Source: Oscillospiraceae bacterium (lineage in GTDB: Bacteria; Bacillota; Clostridia; Oscillospirales; Ruminococcaceae). Taken from it: a stretch of DNA of 7,219 nucleotides. Positions 1 to 4,821 of the stretch are shown piece by piece. Each line of letters begins with the position of its first letter. Positions within the stretch are counted from its first letter, which is position 1. The stretch covers positions 1 to 7,219 of the forward strand of contig JAQXFT010000007.1 in assembly GCA_029005335.1 (NCBI GenBank). The letters are read 5' to 3'. The notes beneath the pieces are model-generated. The model saw only the letters and a program-made list of their open reading frames with translations. It did no database searches and was not told where the DNA came from. Both the position numbers and the translations under genes were made by a program.

Positions 1-207
1 GGAAAGATTACACTTATCGCAATGGCTTCAAAGGATGCCGTAAAGAGCGGCGTGCACTGCGGTAACATTATAAAGGACATAACCCAAATTGCAGGCGGCC
101 GCGGCGGCGGTAAGCCGGATATGGCACAGGGCGGCGGTAAGGACGCATCGAAGATTGATGAGGCTCTTGCGGCTGTTGAGACTATAGTAGAAGGACAGGT
201 AAAATAG
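1..207 (+). CDS. alaS: Alanyl-tRNA synthetase, C-terminal end (partial, 5' cut by window)
   Basis: The reading frame is open from base 1 to a TAG at 205-207 and shows the last 68 residues of a longer protein. The run GGRGGGKPDMAQGGG (around residues 33-47 of the visible part) is the signature of the DHHA1 C-terminal domain of alanyl-tRNA synthetase, preceded by the typical SGVHCGNIIKDI segment. AlaS charges tRNA-Ala in the cytoplasm, and its C-terminal domain helps tRNA binding and linkage to the editing domain. The ATG at 22 is internal and is not the start; the true start lies upstream of the window. The next ORF begins one base after the stop, so the two are probably co-transcribed. The identification is firm. 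Confidence 0.95.
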   Translation, partial: GKITLIAMASKDAVKSGVHCGNIIKDITQIAGGRGGGKPDMAQGGGKDASKIDEALAAVETIVEGQVK

Positions 208-208
208 G

Positions 209-562
209 ATGGAAGATTGCTTATTCTGTAAAATAATTGCAGGTGAAATACCTTCAACAAAGGTATACGAGAATGATAAGATTTATGCGTTCCGCGACAT
301 TGCACCGGCTGCGCCGGAGCATGTTGTTATGGTTCCTAAAAAGCACATCTGCTGTGCAAATAAAATTACAGCTGATAGTCATACTTTAGCTAAAGATAAA
401 GATGGTATTGTTACAGCTGTTGTTGAGAACAAAGAAGGCTCAACACTTCCCAGCACAGGTGGTATCGGTACAACCCTTTTCTATGTAGGTGGAGGAGCAA
501 TGGTAGCAGTCGCAGGCGTATTCCTCATCACAAAGAAGAGAATGGGCAGAAAAGAAGACTAA
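209..562 (+). CDS. Chimeric ORF: truncated HIT-family protein fused in frame to an LPSTGG pilin tail
   Basis: This 117-residue ORF joins two unrelated families. Residues 1 to about 50-55 are a textbook HIT/HINT nucleotide-binding protein N-terminus: CLFCKIIAGEIPS with the CxxC zinc pair C4/C7, then FRDIAPAAPEHVVMVPKKHI. A HIT protein is normally about 110-140 residues and ends in an HxHxHxx catalytic triad; none is present. From about residue 56 the protein is the C-terminus of a Gram-positive pilin: an ENKEGST stretch, the sortase signal LPSTGG at 80-85, a hydrophobic helix at about 88-107, and the basic tail KKRMGRKED. There is no signal peptide, so the sorting signal should not reach a sortase. 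Its start, one base after alaS with a purine-rich AAGGACAGG upstream, suits the HIT gene; its end suits the backbone pilin expected before a class C sortase. It is best read as a deletion fusion or an assembly chimera. Both halves are confidently recognised, but whether the fusion is real is unknown. Confidence 0.85.
   Translation: MEDCLFCKIIAGEIPSTKVYENDKIYAFRDIAPAAPEHVVMVPKKHICCANKITADSHTLAKDKDGIVTAVVENKEGSTLPSTGGIGTTLFYVGGGAMVAVAGVFLITKKRMGRKED
355..400 (+). other. Junction zone between HIT and pilin sequence
   Basis: HIT similarity fades in this stretch, around the residues ANKITADSHTL, and pilin-like sequence begins. ITAD fits a HIT protein at this point, where ANEITAD is usual, and could also belong to the pilin, so the crossover may sit in a short shared stretch. 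Codon use changes at the same place: the HIT part uses GCG, CCG and GAG, whereas from about base 360 the codons are AT-rich (ACA, GCT, GTT, GAT, AAA), as in a highly expressed surface protein. The frame is kept across the join. The exact base is not resolvable by eye. Confidence 0.6.
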
Positions 563-776
563 TCACAACTGAATAAAATCGAAGGGGCGGACATTGTTTC
601 GCCCCAACGAAACTCCGGAAATATTTAACCGGAACATCAGTATCCGACACCGTTTTAACGAATATTTTTTACGCAGAAACTGTAATTATGACGAAATACA
701 GCGGTTAAAAAGCATTCGTAAAAATCGGCGATTCGGTATCAAGAACAAATTTCCTGTAAACATCAGGGAGGGCTTC
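563..776 (+). other. Non-coding leader between the pilin tail and the sortase C gene
   Basis: These 214 bases hold no convincing gene. A frame in phase with the sortase is open back to a TTG at 594, but that codon lies inside a stem-loop, has no ribosome binding site, and would add 61 basic residues unlike any sortase N-terminus. The stretch contains the GGGGCG hairpin (584-605) and a weak TCCGG/CCGGA inverted repeat (614-618 with 629-633). I see no clear -35/-10 pair, so the sortase genes may depend on read-through from the pilin promoter. Confidence 0.5.
584..605. terminator. GGGGCG/CGCCCC stem-loop after the LPSTGG reading frame
   Basis: Bases 584-591 pair with 598-605 (eight pairs including one G-U) around a six-base loop. 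On the + strand no T-run follows, so it may be a weak terminator, an mRNA 3'-end stabiliser or a processing site between pilin and sortase messages rather than a full stop. On the - strand the stem is followed by TTCGATTTTATT, which is nearer to an intrinsic terminator. It has the same stem core as the terminator at 3821-3843. Confidence 0.5.
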
Positions 777-1667
777 ATGAACAGCAAAAAGAAAACAGAC
801 ATAATTTCTACGGTTATATTATTGTTTATTCTGCTTGTGGGACTCTCCGTAATGTTTTATCCTACAGTCAGCGACTGGTGGAACTCAAGAGTGCAGAGCC
901 GTGCTATTGCAAACTATGACCAGACAATACAGCATATTGACCCGCACCGCTATGATGAAATCTGGGCTGAGGCTAACGAATATAACAAGAAGCTGGCGGA
1001 ATTATATGCTCCCTTTTCAAATGCCGATGAAATAAGCGGTTATGATGATATTCTTGATTTATCGGGAACAGGAATAATGGGATATATAACAATTCCTGTG
1101 ATTAAGGTTGAGCTTCCGGTTTATCACGGAACTTCAGCGGAAGTTCTGAATATTGCAGCGGGACATCTTAAAGGCTCATCACTTCCTGTGGGAGGAAAAA
1201 ATACGCACGCCGTAATATCCGCACACAGAGGGCTTCCCTCCGCACGTCTTTTCACAGACCTTGACCAGCTTGTAAAGGGCGATACTTTTACCATAACGAT
1301 TCTCGACCAGATTTTTACTTATGAGGTTGAGGAAATCCTGATTGTAAATCCGGACGAAATGGATAAGCTGTCTATTATTCCTGACGGGGATTATGTCACC
1401 CTTATGACATGCACCCCTTATGGAGTCAATACTCATAGATTGCTTATACGCTCTCACCGTATTGATACTGTATATGAGAAGACGGTAAAGGTTATTGCAG
1501 ATGCAGTTCAGGTTGACCCCATGCTTGTTGTACCGGTGATAGCGTTTATTCTATTGATTTTTTTAATTATTTTCTGGATTGTTTCCAGTAAAAATAAACC
1601 CAGAAGCCTGCCATATAAAAACCTTGTGTATATCCTTCCAACAAATAATTCTAAGGACGGTGATTGA
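777..1667 (+). CDS. Class C (pilus-assembly) sortase
   Basis: This 296-residue membrane-bound transpeptidase is expected to cleave LPXTG-type signals on the outer face of the membrane and join pilin subunits. The ATG at 777 is chosen because AGGGAGGG lies five bases upstream and because MNSKKKTDIIS followed by a helix (about 11-28) is a normal class C start. The catalytic residues are visible: His150 in SAHRGLPSARLF, Cys212 in TCTPYGVNTHR and Arg221 nine residues later, which is standard class C spacing. The conserved GTGIMGYITIPVI and AAGHLKGSSLPVGG segments are present. A lid-like segment (YAPF, 77-80) occupies the place where many relatives have DP(F/W/Y), with Ala instead of Asp. A second helix (about 249-269) and a short cytoplasmic tail end the protein, as usual for class C. 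Its stop overlaps the TTG start of the pilin-like gene. The family assignment is very secure; the substrate is inferred. Confidence 0.95.
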   Translation: MNSKKKTDIISTVILLFILLVGLSVMFYPTVSDWWNSRVQSRAIANYDQTIQHIDPHRYDEIWAEANEYNKKLAELYAPFSNADEISGYDDILDLSGTGIMGYITIPVIKVELPVYHGTSAEVLNIAAGHLKGSSLPVGGKNTHAVISAHRGLPSARLFTDLDQLVKGDTFTITILDQIFTYEVEEILIVNPDEMDKLSIIPDGDYVTLMTCTPYGVNTHRLLIRSHRIDTVYEKTVKVIADAVQVDPMLVVPVIAFILLIFLIIFWIVSSKNKPRSLPYKNLVYILPTNNSKDGD

Positions 1668-2725
1668 TTTTGCGTATTTACAGAAAAATCAGCTCTCTGA
1701 TGATTGCTTTCGGATTGCTTTTATGGTTTGTTGCCGGAACGTGCCTTCCGGTTCATGCTGAGGATTATGCTGACGGCTCACTTCAGCTTGTCTGTAAATC
1801 TGATGATGTAATTCTTTCAGGTATGAAATGGAATCTTTTCTATGCCGGAAAAAGAAGCGGAAATTCTTTTGTTACTGATGGGGATTTTTCAGATTATAAA
1901 GTATCTTTTAAAGATATATCTGCTGAAGGCCTCAGCGATATTGCATCTACTCTCGAAAACTATGCTGTTCTTGACAGGGTTAATCCTTTACAGTCCGGAA
2001 TAACTGATGAAAATGGAGTTATCGATTTCACAGGACTTGAACAGGGTTTGTATCTTGTATGCGGAAAGAATCTTAAAATTCAGAATCCTGGAAAGGGGAT
2101 TACTACCTATGTGCCTGTTCCGTTTATAGTTGAAATCGGGCAGGAAGAGGACGGCTCAAACCAGAATTATGTTACTTATCCGAAATTCTTTAAATTCGGC
2201 GTTCTTGACGAAAAAGATGCAGACTATACAGTAAGAAAAGTATGGCGTAACAGTGAGGACGAACCTTTTGATAAAAGTGTAAAGATTACTGTTGAGATGT
2301 ACAAGAACGGAGAATACGAAAATACAGTAACTCTTAGTGAGGAAAATGACTGGAGCTATACATGGACTGACCAGGCTCATGCTGACTGGAGAGTAAAGGA
2401 GATTAATATTCCTGAAGATTATACTGTTATATACCGTTCAAATGAAACACAGTATGCTATAGTTAATACTCATAAAAAATATGATTTTTCAGAACAGCCT
2501 CCGGAAACAACAACTACTGTTACTACTACTGGTAAAACCGTAACAACAACGACGAAAAATTCTCCGGAAACCCCTGATGTTCCGGCAGTGAATACGACCA
2601 CTCCGCCATCAGGAAAACTTCCTCAGACAGGTCAGCTGTGGTGGCCAGTACCTCTTCTTTTCGGAGCGGGAATCATATTTATAGCTATGGGCTTCTGTCT
2701 GCGTTCAAGAAGTAAATCAGTATGA
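1664..2725 (+). CDS. Pilin-like LPQTG surface protein with Cna_B domain
   Basis: This is a 353-residue secreted, wall-anchored protein. A Sec signal peptide (hydrophobic at about 11-28) ends near VHA-ED (30-34). Residues about 38-175 look like a pilin N-terminal domain: GLEQGLYLV, then PVPFIVEIG, then the pilin-motif-like VTYPK with Lys174. Residues about 188-270 form a Cna_B domain: VRKVW (Lys192), an E-box-like VKEINIPEDY (Glu246) and IVNTH (Asn268), the arrangement for an internal Lys-Asn isopeptide bond. A Thr/Pro-rich stalk (about 279-317) leads to the sorting signal LPQTGQ (319-324), followed by LWWPVPLLF, a helix and an RSRSK tail. The start is TTG at 1664, overlapping the upstream stop (TTGA). 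A TTG at 1670, behind GGTGAT, is equally possible and would shorten it by two residues. The protein is probably an ancillary or tip/base pilin of the adjacent sortases; direct function is inferred. Confidence 0.88.
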   Translation: MILRIYRKISSLMIAFGLLLWFVAGTCLPVHAEDYADGSLQLVCKSDDVILSGMKWNLFYAGKRSGNSFVTDGDFSDYKVSFKDISAEGLSDIASTLENYAVLDRVNPLQSGITDENGVIDFTGLEQGLYLVCGKNLKIQNPGKGITTYVPVPFIVEIGQEEDGSNQNYVTYPKFFKFGVLDEKDADYTVRKVWRNSEDEPFDKSVKITVEMYKNGEYENTVTLSEENDWSYTWTDQAHADWRVKEINIPEDYTVIYRSNETQYAIVNTHKKYDFSEQPPETTTTVTTTGKTVTTTTKNSPETPDVPAVNTTTPPSGKLPQTGQLWWPVPLLFGAGIIFIAMGFCLRSRSKSV

Positions 2726-3375
2726 AAAATACCAGAGGTTTATGGTGGATAATACTGGGGGCAATGCTGATTTTATCAGCATTGTTCCTTGTTTTTTATA
2801 ATTTTCGACAGGATAACCAGAGCGGTGAAACAGCAAGTGAAATTCTCAGCGAGCTTAAAGAAGCTCTCCCTCAGACAGAAGCTGTTCAGCCCACTGAATT
2901 TATTGAATCTGCAACACATGATAATAATGATATTTTTGAGGAATATGAAGAAGTTACTGAAACACTTCCCGAAGAAAAGCTTGTTGAGATAGACAGCAAT
3001 TATTATATCGGTACAATTCAGATACCGTCTCTTGGAATAGAGCTTCCCGTATTGAGTGAATGGAGCTATCCTAATCTTAATCTGTCACCCTGTCGGTATA
3101 AGGGTAGTATTTCAGGTGGGGATTTGATAATAGCTGCACATAATTACCGTTCTCATTTCGGGCGGATTAATGCACTTAACAGCGGTGACAGCATAATTAT
3201 TACCGACGGAAATGGTATTTCCCACAGCTATGAGATTATATATTCAGAGATAATTGACGGCTATAATATTGAATCAATGGAATTTGGTTCAGCTGAAAAC
3301 TGGGATTTAACTATTTTTACCTGTACTCTGAGTGGTCAGAGCCGTGTTACTGTCAGGGCAATTGAATTAAAGTGA
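2722..3375 (+). CDS. Second sortase (class D-like or unclassified)
   Basis: This 217-residue sortase has one N-terminal helix (about 7-26), a long acidic low-complexity spacer (about 30-90, rich in E, T and P) and a C-terminal sortase barrel starting at YIGTIQIPSLGIELPV. His140 in IIAAHNYRSHFG, Cys201 in IFTCT and Arg208 in GQSRVTVR complete the catalytic set. Unlike the upstream class C enzyme it lacks a C-terminal helix. The ATG overlaps the previous stop as ATGA and has only a weak ribosome binding site, so translation is probably coupled to the LPQTG protein. That adjacency makes the LPQTGQLWWP signal its likeliest substrate, for wall anchoring or pilin attachment (inference). Two oddities are an LPQTE sequence at residues 49-53 in its own spacer and a strong hairpin with a T-run inside its first 25 codons. 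The family call is firm; the class is uncertain. Confidence 0.92.
   Translation: MKNTRGLWWIILGAMLILSALFLVFYNFRQDNQSGETASEILSELKEALPQTEAVQPTEFIESATHDNNDIFEEYEEVTETLPEEKLVEIDSNYYIGTIQIPSLGIELPVLSEWSYPNLNLSPCRYKGSISGGDLIIAAHNYRSHFGRINALNSGDSIIITDGNGISHSYEIIYSEIIDGYNIESMEFGSAENWDLTIFTCTLSGQSRVTVRAIELK
2757..2797 (+). terminator. Intragenic terminator-like hairpin in the second sortase gene
   Basis: Bases 2757-2771 pair with 2775-2789: fifteen pairs, including an uninterrupted 10-pair perfect core at 2762-2771 with 2775-2784, a three-base TTT loop and three G-U pairs. The stem is followed by TGTTTTTT (2790-2797) and then more AT-rich sequence, the classic shape of an intrinsic terminator. It lies within codons 12-26, which encode the membrane helix. 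It could lower transcription of the second sortase and the BIG_2 gene relative to the upstream genes, or be suppressed by translating ribosomes. The structure is seen directly; the function is inferred. Confidence 0.55.
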
Positions 3376-3386
3376 GGATTTTTATC

Positions 3387-3794
3387 ATGAGTGAGAAAAA
3401 TGAGAAAAGCAAAAAAGGCAGTGTTGTACTTAAAATATGTCTTTCAATTCTTGTTATGGTAATAGCAATAGCATTGTGTCTTATTGTGCTTTACAGACAT
3501 GACAATGAAAGCAATCCGGAGGAAAGTATTTCTGTATCGACTGAAGAAAGCAGTAAAAGCTTTGTACCGGAAAGCTCCTATGAAATAAATTTACAGGTTG
3601 GACAGACCTGCAATGCGGAAATTACCGATTTTGAAACGGATTCAACGCCTATATGGATGAGTTCGGACAACAGTATAGCAACTGTTGACAGCTCGGGAGT
3701 TATAACAGCAGTTTCGGAGGGGACTTGCACCGTTACGGTTGCTATAATGGATATAGACCAGAATATTATTGTTACTGTAAATGTAAGCAAATAG
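3387..3794 (+). CDS. Small membrane-anchored BIG_2 (Ig-like) domain protein
   Basis: This 135-residue protein has a lysine-rich N-terminus (SEKNEKSKKG), one membrane helix (about 14-36), a Ser/Glu-rich spacer (about 38-62) and a C-terminal bacterial Ig-like group 2 domain. The BIG_2 pattern is clear: VGQTCNAEITDF, then IWMSSDNSIATVDSSGVITA, then EGTCTVTVAI. It has no LPXTG signal, so it should stay in the membrane with the Ig domain outside. The ATG at 3387 is preferred over a GTG at 3372 because GTGAGGA sits eight bases before it, while the GTG overlaps the sortase stop with no binding site. It is the last gene of the sortase operon and ends just before the terminator. A role as a pilus-assembly accessory or sortase partner is inferred only from location. 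Confidence 0.8.
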   Translation: MSEKNEKSKKGSVVLKICLSILVMVIAIALCLIVLYRHDNESNPEESISVSTEESSKSFVPESSYEINLQVGQTCNAEITDFETDSTPIWMSSDNSIATVDSSGVITAVSEGTCTVTVAIMDIDQNIIVTVNVSK

Positions 3795-3817
3795 GAATAT
3801 ATTTTTGAATAAAAATA

Positions 3818-3850
3818 CGAGGGGCGACTATTCAGGTCGCCCCTTGCTTT
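3818..3850. terminator. Bidirectional intrinsic terminator between convergent operons
   Basis: GGGGCGAC (3821-3828) pairs perfectly with GTCGCCCC (3836-3843) around a seven-base loop, and the stem can extend through A3820-T3844, G3819-T3845 and C3818-G3846. On the + strand it is followed by CTTTTAATTATT, and on the - strand by TATTTTTATTC, so it can stop transcripts from both sides. It lies between the stop of the BIG_2 gene (3794) and the stop of the glycosyltransferase (3850-3852), exactly where two convergent operons need it. Confidence 0.9.
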
Positions 3851-4806
3851 TAATTATTGTCATCATCTGAAAGGTATTTTTCAACGATAAATTTCGGACG
3901 TTCCTTGGTTTCAAGGTATACTTTTCCGATATATTCTCCTATTATTCCGATTGCAAGAAGCTGTAATCCGCCTATAGCCCAGATTGATACTATGGTAGAA
4001 GTCCAGCCTATTTCTGTTGCACCCATGAAATGGCGTACTATTGAATAAATCAGCATTATAATACTTACAATAAATATAATTCCACCGAGTACCGAAATCA
4101 TTTTTATAGGCTTTGTGGAAAGTGAAGTTATGCCCTCCCATGCGAAGGCAAGCATTTTTTTCAGCGGATATTTTGATTCTCCTGCGAAGCGTTCCTTACG
4201 CTCATAGTATACAGAATCGCTCTTGTAGCCAATCATAGGGACTACTCCTCTGAGGAACAGGTTTACTTCCTTAAAGCTCTGAAGTCCGTCCAAAGCCCGT
4301 CTGCTCATAAGTCTGTAGTCGGCGTGATTGAAAACGACATCAGCCCCCATCATCTTCATTACCTTATAGAAGCCCTCAGCAGTAAACTTTTTAAAGAATG
4401 TATCAGTATCTCTTGCACTTCTTACGCCGTATACGACATCACAGCCCTCATAATATTTTTCAACCATTTCATCAATTGCATTAATATCGTCCTGAAGGTC
4501 GGCATCGAGTGAAATTGTCATATCGCAGTGGTCTTTTACTGTCATAAGACCGCAGAGCAGTGCATTCTGATGCCCCTTGTTTCTTGAAAGCTTTATGCCC
4601 TGAAAGATTTTATCCTCCTCATGAAGCTTTGAAATAATTTCCCATGTTTTATCCTTTGAGCCGTCGTTTACGAATACTATACGGCTTTGGGGAGAAATTC
4701 TGCCCTTCTGAATAAGGCTCTGAATTTTGTTTCTGAGCTGAGAGGAGGTTTCGGGAAGTACCTCCTCCTCATTGTAGCAGGGTATAACCAGATAAAGTGT
4801 ATCCAT
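3850..4806 (-). CDS. GtrB-like polyprenyl-phosphate glycosyltransferase (GT2 family)
   Basis: This 318-residue enzyme is expected to transfer a sugar from a nucleotide donor to undecaprenyl/polyprenyl phosphate on the inner face of the membrane, giving a lipid-linked sugar for use outside. The GT-A domain runs from LVIPCYNEE (6-14) through VNDGSKDKT (46-54) and the metal-binding DADLQDD (101-107) to the ERFAGESKYPLKKM segment (205-218) typical of DPM1/GtrB proteins. Two C-terminal helices follow (about 235-258 and 270-293), with EYIGKVYLETKERP after the second, the usual GtrB ending. The start ATG has GGAGG nine bases upstream. It lies 15 bases downstream of the large membrane protein gene and is clearly in the same operon, which suggests that protein uses its product. 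The sugar cannot be told from sequence. GtrB-like describes the family; no specific symbol is justified. Confidence 0.93.
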   Translation of the reverse strand: MDTLYLVIPCYNEEEVLPETSSQLRNKIQSLIQKGRISPQSRIVFVNDGSKDKTWEIISKLHEEDKIFQGIKLSRNKGHQNALLCGLMTVKDHCDMTISLDADLQDDINAIDEMVEKYYEGCDVVYGVRSARDTDTFFKKFTAEGFYKVMKMMGADVVFNHADYRLMSRRALDGLQSFKEVNLFLRGVVPMIGYKSDSVYYERKERFAGESKYPLKKMLAFAWEGITSLSTKPIKMISVLGGIIFIVSIIMLIYSIVRHFMGATEIGWTSTIVSIWAIGGLQLLAIGIIGEYIGKVYLETKERPKFIVEKYLSDDDNN

Positions 4807-4821
4807 TTTTTTGAACCTCCG

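Noticed and set aside
98..117. GC-rich GGC/GGT run resembling a repeat
   Set aside because: It simply encodes the glycine-rich GGRGGG motif of alanyl-tRNA synthetase.
594..776. A 61-residue N-terminal extension of the class C sortase from a TTG at 594
   Set aside because: The TTG lies in the loop of a stable hairpin with no ribosome binding site. The ATG at 777 has AGGGAGGG and gives a normal sortase N-terminus.
1179..1457. Open frame on the - strand inside the sortase C gene
   Set aside because: It is fully covered by a sortase gene with all catalytic motifs. The reverse-frame protein has no recognisable domain.
1734..1751. CCGGAA/TTCCGG hairpin in the signal-peptide coding region
   Set aside because: It has only a six-pair stem with no T-run. 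CCGGAA is frequent throughout the window, so this is probably chance.
3372..3386. GTG start at 3372 for the BIG_2 protein
   Set aside because: The ATG at 3387 has GTGAGGA at correct spacing, and that sequence would be inside the coding region if GTG were used.
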